From: Buxus sempervirens
Taxonomy: Eukaryota > Streptophyta > Magnoliopsida > Buxales > Buxaceae
Reading direction: 5' to 3'
Assembly: GCA_947561395.2 (NCBI GenBank)
Contig: OX387189.1
Coordinates: forward strand, 22,816,329 to 22,880,328
Length of the DNA stretch: 64,000 nt
Below the pieces are notes generated by a model, which was not told the DNA's origin, searched no databases, and was given only the letters and a program-made list of their open reading frames with translations. This document shows positions 1-8,984 of this stretch, in pieces. Position 1 is the first letter of the stretch; each line of letters opens with the position of its first letter. A program made the position numbers and the translations under genes.

Positions 1-424
1 CTTGATCAAACTTGAACTGATAAAAGTTGGCACAACTCACAATATTTACAGCTTGAGTTTTTGTTGTGATGGTAAACACGTTGAACTGTCATCGTGAAAC
101 ATGGTTTTCAGTTTGAGTGGAGCCACCTTCTCCCCAAATGCCAAGATTAGTTTGTTGCCAATCAACCCCACGATACTATCCATTAGAATTAATTTGTAGT
201 CCATTAGTCTAGGATTAGCTGTAACTCAATAAAGTATGCTAACATGGCTTTCACTTATAAGTCAGAAGCATAAGATGGAAATTAGGAAAAGTGCAAGTGT
301 TTTCATATTGAAGGACTTAAATTGCATAGAGACCAAGAAAGAACTGAATATAGCGGATCAAATACGATTTGGATATACGTAGACTCAATGAAAAATTGGT
401 TCTTGGTGGAATGAAATGTAAATA

Positions 425-500
425 TTGAATTCATGGTGCTAACCCCAACTATTTGGGACGAGGCACGTCACTGATGTTGACTTATTGTTTTTAATTTTGA
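425..500 (+). repeat. SINE/LINE-like 3' tail remnant (weak)
   Basis: The stretch around 437-470 reads AACCCCAACTATTTGGGAC followed by GAGGC and a T-rich tail. This resembles the 3' ends of plant SINEs of the Au type (CCCCAA..TTTGGGA..AAGGC, then TTG repeats). Only the tail is recognisable; I see no 5' promoter boxes or target duplication. The rest of 1-800 is AT-rich DNA with simple A and T runs and no gene I can support. Confidence 0.25.
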
Positions 501-810
501 GTTTGCCACTTCCTAACTAGCTATTCATCTATTTTTTAATATGTTATATATATATATTTTTTTTGGCAATGCACACAGCTAAAACTTTTTAACCCAAAAA
601 AAAAATTAATAAAAGTAGTACTCTCATTAGCTGGACATCTTTCATTGCATAGAGTGCCATATTGATTTGCATTGTTAGATAGATCAAACTACTGCCACCC
701 CTATGACTTGACATATTGCTTCCTGCCAAGAAGCACGAAATTCAATGTTCACAATATATGAAATTATGAGATCTCCTTAATGTTTGATAGTAGTCACGTA
801 TCTTTTGGTT

Positions 811-965
811 TAACATCATTCTTATTTCTTATTCTATTTCATTTTTGTTCCAGGACTTGCACAACTGTTTCATGGAGCTTGCAATGTATTTTAACATCAT
901 TCTTATTCTATTTCATTTTTGTTCCAGAACTTACACAACTGTTTCATGGGACTTGCAATGTTTTT
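811..965 (+). repeat. Imperfect tandem duplication, about 78 bp, two copies
   Basis: Copy one (811-891) and copy two (892-965) both start with TAACATCATTCTTATT and run through a pyrimidine-rich tract, TTTTTGTTCCAG, and then ACTTRCACAACTGTTTCATG. Each copy looks like an intron 3' end (pyrimidines plus CAG) followed by a short exon-like stretch. Open frames here are short and continue across both copies, so I do not call a gene. Confidence 0.6.
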
Positions 966-1215
966 ATAAGAAGGGAATGTTTAGATCTAGACTCACTCAC
1001 AGTTTTGAAGTTTATTGTACATATTACTAATGGACGTATTTATATACTTATTTTCACGTTTATGTAACTAGATGAGGTCTGTCATGCCATCTTTATTTTG
1101 TTCTTATGAGACCATGTTTGTCATTTAGATAATTTATTCCATTATATAACTTGAAATAAACGCAGGAAAACATAACAAGGAATAAGGAGCTCCAACTTTT
1201 TAGTTTTAGAAATAA

Positions 1216-1246
1216 TGCCCCCTACATCGCACGGGCAGCCTGCTAG
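1216..1246 (+). mobile_element. Helitron-like 3' terminus
   Basis: The segment ends in CTAG (1243-1246), fitting the CTRR terminus of Helitrons. It is preceded by a GCACGGGCA motif, part of the usual 3' hairpin, although here only a short TGCCC/GGGCA stem remains. The next base begins a sequence like the 5' end of the unit at 4643. I read this as the 3' end of a Helitron whose body lies at 1-1246 or beyond the window. Confidence 0.5.
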
Positions 1247-1817
1247 TATATATTAAGCGAAGCGATGGTGGCTGCCGACGTGTCAGCCTCGAGAAGCTCG
1301 GGGTTGAGGTGGCAACCTCGGACAGATTCGGATTACGAATTTTTGACTTTCTTTCTTCGATTTTTTTGAAAATAATTTTTTTATTTTACTTTTCTTCTCC
1401 CTTTTTCCCTCTTCTATCTTATCCTTCACATTCGAGCGTGCCTAACCTCTCTCCGTACCCAAACTATTATGGTTTGGTTGTCTCTCTTCTTCGACAGATG
1501 CCACGTAGAGAAGCAAGTTTCTTCTTTCAGAAGTTTTTGCTTCACCGACTCTCATCTCTTTTCCCGCATATCTCTCTGGAACTCTCCAAAAATCTCCACG
1601 AATGTCTCTAGAAATCTCCACACCTCTCATACGTTTTTACCTTTCTTTTTTTTGGGTACCTATAACGTCTCTTGGAACCCGCTGGTGGTCTGCTATCCTT
1701 TTGCGCTGTCTCGATCTCTTCTTTGGAAAGCCCTCGATTCTCAGTTCGACCTTTAATGGCATCCTGAACCCTAAAACCTTACCCATATTCACGACTGGCG
1801 ACCGTAGGTAATTTTCC

Positions 1818-1849
<32 letters not shown>

Positions 1850-1984
1850 GGTTTTTTCCAAGTCTTTCTAGGGGTAATTCTCTTGATTTGTCCCTTATTC
1901 TTCTCCTCTTCCATGTCTCTGAGGCATACAAACTAGCTTTCCCGCACATGGCACGAAATCGTCAAGACGAAATGAAAAGCTCAA

Positions 1985-2214
1985 GTGGACTGCCAAAAAC
2001 CTACGGTGGAAAAGCTCCAAAGCTATCATTTGAAAGATGAAATGGAAAGCTGTCAAGCTTGGCCGGAATCAGAAGAGCTGAAGAAGGAGAGCGAGGAAGA
2101 TGCCTTGATATCAGACGCACAGAAGCTAATGGAGATGATCACACCATCTCCCGGTAATCATAATCCCACGGTCCTCCATGCCCTAGCTTCCATGCTTAAG
2201 ATGCTGGAATCTAG
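1985..2214 (+). pseudogene. Exon fragment resembling DCAF1 (DDB1-CUL4 associated factor 1) N-terminus
   Basis: The open frame includes an acidic stretch, then LISDAQKLMEMI, then NPTVLHALASMLKMLESR, and ends at a possible splice donor (TCTAG|GTTTCT at 2214/2215). From memory of the family, the N-terminal region of plant DCAF1 reads much like this (a LM..A..LMEKIT segment, then VLHALAS.LE.QESR). DCAF1 is a WD40 substrate receptor of CUL4-DDB1 ubiquitin ligases. Only this one exon-sized piece is present and the following DCAF1 exon is not seen, so this is a captured fragment rather than a gene. The identification rests on about 40 residues and could be wrong. Confidence 0.45.
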
Positions 2215-2947
2215 GTTTCTTCTATTCATGCCCATTTCATGTTGTTAGTCTCTTTGATTAAAAAACCTGGAATCCAAGTTTTTTTTGGATAATATTTTAT
2301 GCTTGGAGTTTTGGATTTTGCGGTTTTGAATTCTTGGCAGGTTTTTGTGTGATTAGGGTATTATTGTTTGATTAGGTTCATTGGTAAGATGATTTTTATT
2401 TCAAATTAATTACATTCTCTTGGTTTCTCTCTACCCCAAGTTGGTTCTCAACCTTCAGATTTACATGGAAGTAGGTTAGTACTTTCTAAACTTTCTTTTT
2501 GTTTAGCTTATCCTAATTTCTTCTGTGAATTTCTATTTGCATATGTGCTGTTTTATCCAAAGTAGAATGGGCATGTTTTTGAGACGTTTCTTGACATTAT
2601 ATTCATTGACACGGTTGGAAATTTGTTTAGCAACTAGGCTTTAGTGTTTTGTGAATAGTTTGTAAAATGGATTCCTGCAAATGATTGTTTGGGACGGTGA
2701 ATTAATGTGCAAAATTTTATAGTGAAATATCAAATTAATATTCAGAACATTATCATCAATCAAAACTTTGTGCTTATTTCTCCACTTGCTATGGTGGCAA
2801 AGTGTCTATTTATATTATATTTCCTGCATTTGAACACTTAAATGTTCTAAAAGTAGAAGTTACTTCCCTTACTAGCCATTTTTGATAGAAGTTTCAGCAA
2901 CACTTCCAAATTTTCTATTTGATGAATTGTCCATGTTATGTTTTGGA

Positions 2948-3073
2948 TGAGAGTATAATTCGAAATCCAACTAATTTTCACTTCATCTGGGCTCAAACAC
3001 TTAGTTGTTATGAGAGTATAATTCGAAATGCGAGTAATGTCCAGTTCATCCAAGCTTAAAGACTCAGTTGTTG
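2948..3073 (+). repeat. Imperfect tandem duplication, 63 bp, two copies
   Basis: TGAGAGTATAATTCGAAAT occurs at 2948 and 3011, followed in both copies by related text (TTCATC...GCT..AA..ACT.AGTTGTT). The copies have diverged. The surrounding stretch 2220-4600 is AT-rich and intron-like with no gene I can support. Confidence 0.6.
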
Positions 3074-4615
3074 AAGTTCAGTTAGCTTTTCTATTATTCT
3101 GCTTCTACAATCACACTACACCAAATATATCATGATATTTTTTAGCTCATTATGCCATTTGTAATATCCCTTAAGTGCTCTGTTGTTATCTTTTCTATTA
3201 TTTCGCTTACCACCACAGGTAGTCAATCTAAACTATTAATATGGACAATACCAGATTCAGTAACATGGAATTTTCCCCATGAAGTTTCCAAGTTGTCCTG
3301 GTCAGATCTGGTCAAGTAAGTCAAAAGTGCATGTCAAGAGTTGCCTAGAGTATAAATTATTTACATTTACCCAATTTTCACTCTGTCATGTCACTTTGGG
3401 TCTTTGATGCAAATTGTATCGATGCCATTTCAATTTAGATTTAAATTGTCTAAGAATTAGTAGTAAATTGATTGAAACTTTGTAAACATGCGTTCGTATA
3501 TATCAACCTATATGTGTGTCTTCTATGTTTGAAATATCCACATTTATTATTTAACCTGAAAACATGAGGCTATACAATAGTTACTGAAGGGGCATTACAA
3601 GAACCTTAAGAATCTTTATTGCTTTTAACCGATTTTTCCTTCCACTTCAAGCGTAGGAAAGATACCAACTTGGGTATATACAATAGAAATTAATCAACTC
3701 TTGCTAATGTAAATGGAACTAATATTCTATATATTTAACCAAAAACAATATTACTGAAAATGGTAGAATTAGTCATTTAAAGTCTGCTTAGTTGACAATT
3801 TTGATTGATAATGTTCACTTTATGTTCATTGCAAACAATATTGATAAATTATTACTTTTTTATCTAAATGGTAGGTGGTGTTTGTCATTATCAAAGATGT
3901 AGATGCATTGGAATATAACTTCATCAATTGCGCAACTACAGGAATTAGTGAGGTTTATGTTCATGCATATAACATCGTTGTTATGTATAATGTATGTTGT
4001 ATAAGCTTTACAGCTGCTTATAATTGTGGGTCTCTGTTTCTGTTCAATTGCTTATTAAACTGCTGTTTTTCCAATTGGATTGGTGCTTCTAGCAGTATTG
4101 TTGGTGTATTTGAAGGTCACATGCACTTTAGCTTCTATAGTTTTTGTGGTGGAATTGGTTTGTTGATGAGGTTTTTGGTTTGGGGCGGTGGTTGGTTTTT
4201 CGTTTTTGTATTGTAAAGGTTTGCACGGAAAATTGGGAGGGGAGACTGCAGACCAATTTGCTCGAGAGTATGTACATAATGAGAAAGTTCCTCATGGGCT
4301 TTGCTTAAATAACTTTTTGCCTTTATTATATTGGGAACTCTTTCTGTCCAGATATATCCCAGATATATCCTCAAATATCCTCTTGCTCATCTCTCCAAAT
4401 GTTTCCCAATAAATGACACGAACAAGAAAATAGAGCAATACCATACTTTCCCCTGCATCACTTAATCCCAGTTGTACATAATGCAAGGATGAGGGCGTAA
4501 GACAATGTATTTCCTTCTATTTTTATAAACAATCAGAATTTTGAAGCGCACTTTTGAACATGAACATTTTCAATCCAGAAAATATATAGACAAATTCCAA
4601 GATATTCATAGATGC

Positions 4616-4642
4616 CTGTGCAACGCACGGCCAGATGGCTAG
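4616..4642 (+). mobile_element. Helitron 3' hairpin and CTAG terminus
   Basis: CTGTGC-AAC-GCACGG forms a six-pair stem with one T-G wobble (4616-4630), nine bases ahead of CTAG at 4639-4642. This is the arrangement expected at the 3' end of a plant Helitron. The following TC at 4643-4644 starts the next unit directly, so the two units abut with no spacer. Confidence 0.65.
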
Positions 4643-4827
4643 TCTATTATATTAAGCGAATGGGGGCGGCGTTTGACGTGTCAAAGTGTAGCGCTTGGGG
4701 TTGATGTGGCAGCCTTGCGTAGGTTCGGTTTCCGAACCTCTTATTTTAATTTTTTTTAAATGTCAGCTCTCCATCTTCTCGCATTGTCCCTTCCCGGCTG
4801 CTTTAGAATGCAAGCCCAGAACTGCAC

Positions 4828-4829
<2 letters not shown>

Positions 4830-4891
<62 letters not shown>
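4830..4891 (+). repeat. (CT)n microsatellite
   Basis: An uninterrupted run of CT dinucleotides of about 62 bases, with smaller CT-rich runs to 5090. It looks like the CT-rich 5' untranslated leader of a plant gene that was picked up by the Helitron. Reading frames across it on either strand are low-complexity artefacts. Confidence 0.9.
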
Positions 4892-4895
<4 letters not shown>

Positions 4896-5229
4896 TTCTG
4901 AACCTGGTATGCCTTCCCACAACGCAAGACGAAAACCAAATATCGCGGCCGACCCTCCTCTCCCCACTTACAAGACCCTCTCCCACTCTCCCCCTCTCCC
5001 CACCCCCTTTCTCTTTCTCTCGCTTTCTTTCTCCCTCTCCCGTAACCCTATCCCAGTCTCTCTCTCTCTCTCTCTCCGTTCCTATCACCTGCAAACACCA
5101 CCTTCCTCTCTCCTTTAATCTTGACCACTGATCCTCTTCTTCAAGCCATCTTCCTCTGCAACTCCTGTTCACCCTTCCTGAAACCCCTGGTTTGGTCTCT
5201 TCCCAATGCAAACCTACAATAAAGTCACG

Positions 5230-5890
5230 CTTTGGATGGTTTTCTTCTTCCATGGCGGTGGTATCGCATTCCTCAGCGCCGATTCCAAAGAGTACGACAT
5301 CGTCTGTCGCCAGCGTCAGAGTTTACTCTCAATATTTTTGACCAATCGGTTATGTTCACCGGCACCGACGCAGGACTCCCCCAACCACTCACCGTTCACA
5401 TAATTAGGGGTTTCTTCCATGTTCGTTCCATCTGGGATTTTCTTCGTCTTCTATTTTTGGGTACATTTGCCTTTCAATGCAAAATCCAATCCTGTTAAAG
5501 GTAAGGATTATACTTTTTCCTACTTGTCTAATTTGGGGTTTCTTCTATCTTAATTCTTAATCATGGGGTTTTTTTGTTTGCTTTTCTCGGGGGGCTTTTT
5601 TTCTAAACATTTTTTTCATCGTAAAACCATTTGATGGTCTCTCACCATTTTAATGAGGTTATAAATTACTTTGGTTAAACAATTCAATTCTTTTTCTTTT
5701 ATTTCTTGACGTCTCTACATTTTATTTTATTTTATTGTTATTATTTTTTTTTTTTTGCTTCAGGTACTGTAAAGGCCAAACCACGAAGGGGCCTGCACGG
5801 TTGCTTATGTCAGCAGCTTACTCTCTGAATCTATGGGATTTACAGCACTATGCGGTCATCGTCAGACCGTCTTCGAACCCTGTATCTAAG
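5230..5890 (+). pseudogene. Exon-like fragments of unidentified gene(s)
   Basis: Two pieces have raised GC and open frames amid AT-rich DNA: about 5232-5498 and about 5765-5890. The second is preceded by a long T tract ending TTGCTTCAG, a good splice acceptor. Its translations (for example YCKGQTTKGPARLL in one frame) do not match a family I recognise. I regard them as captured or decayed exons. Nothing else supportable is seen between 5890 and 6730. Confidence 0.25.
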
Positions 5891-6730
5891 GTTCTGCTCT
5901 TTTCTTTCCTTGTTATTTCAAAGTGATTTTGCCGGTTCTTTCAGTACATTATCTGGGTATGTTCTTCTCAATTTGAAATCCGTAAGATGAACATGTAATT
6001 TTTTAGCTCCATTTCTAAATCCCAAAGCTAACACCCATTCACTCATTCCATCAACCTATGCGCTTACCAGAATCGTGGATTCAAGTTCTTTCCATATAAT
6101 CGAATAAGAAATGAGAAATACCCTGTCAAAGCTGGGTATCAAACGCTGGGGTATGATTTGTAAGCTATGGTGCAAGGCTGCAAGCTTAGACTAACCCTAA
6201 TTATTGTAACACAATCCATACCCTTGCAGAGGGGAAGCACAACTTAACAAGTGACAGACATAGGGATTCTTAAGGAACGTGTAATGTTTGAATCTAATTT
6301 CTTTCCTAATTGTCCTCAACAAGGCAAGCATTCCTGGAGCCTTAAATTTTTTATACGAGATACGAAGAGTTACTTTCCTTGCAGTCTTGGAGGTGTTCTT
6401 ATTGTAGTTCTTAATGGAGTAAATGCAAACAACTTTTGTGGCTGGTCTATCTATGTTAATTGTATTCCATCGAAAGGGTGTTCCATCCATTAGATAAATC
6501 GTTTGTGATGTGTATTGTTCTTGCTGAATTTATTTTCTTCATCTTTTGAGAGACCTCTGTTCTAACTTGGTTTTCATTCTTATTTTGTATATTGATCCTT
6601 AAATCAGCGCTCTTGATTTCCAGCTCTCTCAATATAGAAAATAATTCATGCTCCATATTCAACCACAAGGAGCTTTAAGCCATAAGATGTATTCTCTTGC
6701 ATTTAAAACATATTCTGACAGGGTTTCACA

Positions 6731-7277
6731 TAGGGATGAGTACTGGGCACAACATGGCCCGAGCACGACTACGTTGGGCTTCGTGGATTCTTGAGCTTTG
6801 TGGATTAGGTTTGAAAAAGGAAATAGAAATTGTCAAGAACAGGATTCAAACTTAGATCTACAGTTTTCAAGTCTGTCTCCTTAACTACTATGACAGATCA
6901 ACTTCTTACATCTATAGTATCATAATTAAAATATTTTACCTAAAAATTAAGGATACCCCCATGATTTTTGAAGCCTTATATAATCATTTAAAGCTAAGAA
7001 AATAACTTGGTATAAATAAGCCCAAAAAACTGTTATAAAATCTCCAATTAAATATATTTGTTAAGTCCGTGGTTTTTAATTAGACTACTTTAAGTCTTTA
7101 ATGGGTGTAATTTATATTTTTTTTTGAGCAAAATCTATCCCAATATGTGTAAGACAATTTTATGAATAATAAAAATATTTTTCAGAATTTTTTAATGATT
7201 TTTTGTGATTTTTTTGAATTTTTTCTTTATTTTTTTTAAAAAATTACGTTTAACCCTTGGCCCGCCGCTCATCCCTA
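6731..7277. mobile_element. hAT-type MITE with 8-bp target duplication
   Basis: The element begins TAGGGATGAGTACTGGGC and ends GCCCGCCGCTCATCCCTA, giving terminal inverted repeats that share TAGGGATGAG and GGGC. It is flanked on both sides by the perfect 8-bp repeat GTTTCACA (6723-6730 and 7278-7285). An 8-bp duplication with TAGGG..-type ends fits the hAT superfamily. The 547-bp body is AT-rich and has no transposase, so it is non-autonomous. The clean duplication means the insertion boundary is well preserved. Confidence 0.85.
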
Positions 7278-7552
7278 GTTTCACATGTTAGTAACGTAAC
7301 AAAGTTACCCACGTTTGCTTTCATATTTTCTCTAAGTCTAAATTGCTCAATTAATATGTTTATGGACTAAAATGATTCATTAACTATGGTTGTATTGAAT
7401 GGAAACTTTACCTCTGCAAATTGCCCCAATGTCGGAAAGTGGTTTTTGAATTGAGTGTGTGTGTGTTTTTAAACTTTTTTTTTCGGAGGTAATGTTTTGT
7501 CCGAATATATTTCTAATTATTGTGCTTTCTTTATTTCTTCATTTTCCTGTAG

Positions 7553-7685
7553 GTTGTTGTGTAGCGGCGACGGTGAGCATGTTGGGACGCCCAAGAATGA
7601 TGGTCGGAGCGCGGAGGAGGAGCTTAAGAACTGGGACGCTGAGTTCGTCAAGGTCAATCAGGCCACCCTTTTCGATCTAATTTTG
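7553..7685 (+). pseudogene. SKP1-like exon fragment (SCF ubiquitin-ligase adaptor)
   Basis: One frame reads GTPKNDGRSAEEELKNWDAE then FVKVNQATLFDLIL. This is very close to the middle of plant SKP1/ASK proteins (..LK.WDA.FVKVDQATLFDLILAANYL..), the adaptor joining CUL1 to F-box proteins. The piece has a splice acceptor before it (pyrimidines then TGTAG|G at 7552) and a donor after it (ATTTTG|GTGAGG at 7685/7686), so it is a whole exon with intron ends. No upstream exon for the BTB-like N-terminus and no downstream AANYLNI exon is visible before the copia insertion at 8159. It is either a Helitron-captured exon or the remnant of a host gene cut by that insertion. Confidence 0.75.
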
Positions 7686-8153
7686 GTGAGGATATCTCCC
7701 TTTATTTTTCTCCAATTTGTCGATTGAAGAGCTTCTTTCACCCGTTTTGTGCGTTTATTCTAGGGTTCGGGACTTTTGAAACTGGAATTATTCTTTTTTC
7801 CCCCTTTTATTTTGAGGATTGTTACATAGGCACCGGGATTAGGGTTTCTGGTTTATTTCTCTTGGACAGTATTTTTATTCATTTTCATGTTGTGAATATG
7901 TTATATCGTCGATGTTATTCTTTTTTGGCACGTTAATAAAGCACGGTGAAGCAAGATCCTGTAAATGTGTAAAAGTGGTTCTGAGTAATGAATCTCAGTG
8001 AGAATTTGTTTCAATGCTGCGAATATGTGATATCATTGATGTTATTTGTTTTATCTTATGTTATGTTAATAAAACTGTTAAGGTTGATTGGCTTTTGATG
8101 ATGTGGCATTATTTTGTTGTCCAGATATTTACTGAGAATCTTTTTGATATTCG

Positions 8154-8158
8154 TAGGT
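8154..8158. repeat. Putative left target duplication of the copia element (TAGGT)
   Basis: TAGGT lies directly before the LTR start TGTTAGAT. The right-hand copy would be beyond the nested block and outside the window, so this is inferred from position only. Confidence 0.4.
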
Positions 8159-8914
8159 TGTTAGATAAGATAGTTGTTAAACTAATTTTGTCTTATCTCT
8201 TTAGAGATAGGGGTTAACATGGTTAGCCTTATATCTTTAAAGTATGAGTTAATTCTTATCTCTAAGCTAACAGAGATTCAAATTAATTCTGTTTTCTCAG
8301 ATAGGATTGGCATCTCTTTGATCTGTTAAATATTATCAAATTAAGAGAATATCTTTTAGAGATAAGAAAGTTCGAATCTGGAAAATATCTTATCTGTTGT
8401 CTTATCTGTTCCTTATCCGTTGTAACAAGTGTTACAACATTTAACAAATCTGTTGAGTTTTCTCAGGATATATATATATGAATGAGAGTTTGATAATTGG
8501 TCAACTCTCTTGGACGTTCAAGAACAGATTGATAAGGATTATTCTATGTCATCATTCTTCGGGAGAAGAATTTGAAGTCTTCGGGAGAAGACAAAATGCA
8601 TATTGAAGGGAGTTCAAGCATGCATGCATAAGTCGAGGGGGAGCCTTGCTGCACTCTGTAGATTGAAGGGAGTTCAATCTATTTTTAAAGTCGAGGGGAG
8701 CTCGCTGAACAAGACTCTAAAGAAGATTTTACACCTTGGCGACTAATTCAAGAGGGAGTCTTTTAATTGTGTAAGACCTTATTGGTGTTTGTAATCGTTT
8801 TGATCTTTAGTGGATTGTTCATCATCTGGACGTGGTCCCGAGGATTAGGTTAATACCGAACCTCGTTAAAAATCTCCTTGTGTTCATTTTCGTATATCAC
8901 TAACAAATCTAACA
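8159..8914 (+). mobile_element. 5' LTR of Ty1/copia element (756 bp)
   Basis: It starts TGTTAGAT and ends ATCTAACA, a perfect 8-bp terminal inverted repeat with the canonical TG...CA. A methionine-tRNA-type primer site follows two bases later. The LTR contains a TATATATATA tract (8468-8480) as likely promoter, and a repeated CGGGAGAAG / GTCGAGGGGAG motif at 8555-8705. The paired 3' LTR is not in the window because E1 interrupts the element. Confidence 0.85.
8468..8480 (+). promoter_or_regulatory. TATA-like tract in copia LTR
   Basis: GATATATATATATG lies about 435 bases before the LTR end, a plausible TATA box for the U3/R boundary. No transcription start can be fixed from sequence. Confidence 0.4.
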
Positions 8915-8916
8915 AT

Positions 8917-8931
8917 TGGTATCGGAGCGGG
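8917..8931 (+). other. Primer binding site, initiator tRNA-Met type
   Basis: TGGTATCGGAGCGGG follows the LTR by two bases. Copia elements normally carry TGGTATCAGAGC complementary to the 3' end of initiator tRNA-Met. One base differs (CGG for CAG). Confidence 0.8.
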
Positions 8932-8984
8932 TCACTAATTTTATTTTTGGTGAGATTCTTGGAAAAAGATCTGTTGTGCAGGAA

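Larger units (their letters stand above)
1247..4642 (+). mobile_element. Non-autonomous Helitron-like unit 1
   Basis: The 5' end (TATATATTAAGCGAAGCG) and the next about 90 bases match the start of the unit at 4643, including shared GACGTGTCA, GGGGTTGA.GTGGCA and a TTCGG...CCGAA-type palindrome. The 3' end is CTAG at 4639-4642, 9 bases after a 6-bp stem-loop (4616-4630, loop AAC). The expected initial TC is degenerate. No Rep/helicase gene is present, so it would be non-autonomous. It carries a DCAF1-like exon fragment (2036-2214) and otherwise AT-rich, intron-like DNA. Assignment is from termini only, without a family match. Confidence 0.6.
4643..8158 (+). mobile_element. Helitron-like unit 2, interrupted; 3' end not in view
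   Basis: It begins with TCTATTATATTAAGCGAA, a typical Helitron 5' start, right after the CTAG of unit 1, and its first 90 bases resemble those of unit 1. It contains a CT microsatellite, exon-like pieces (5230-5500 and 5765-5890, unassigned), a hAT-type MITE (6731-7277) and a SKP1-like exon (7553-7685). The copia element inserted at 8158/8159, so any 3' terminus would lie beyond the nested block and outside the window. That all of 4643-8158 belongs to one Helitron is an inference. Confidence 0.45.

Noticed and set aside
4756-5253. 165-residue minus-strand frame rich in Arg-Glu
   Set aside because: It is generated by the CT microsatellite and neighbouring CT-rich DNA read on the opposite strand.
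5206-5498. SKP1 N-terminal exon upstream of the 7553 exon
   Set aside because: SADSKEYDIV looks vaguely like a SKP1 start, but the following residues do not match the family, so I did not call it.
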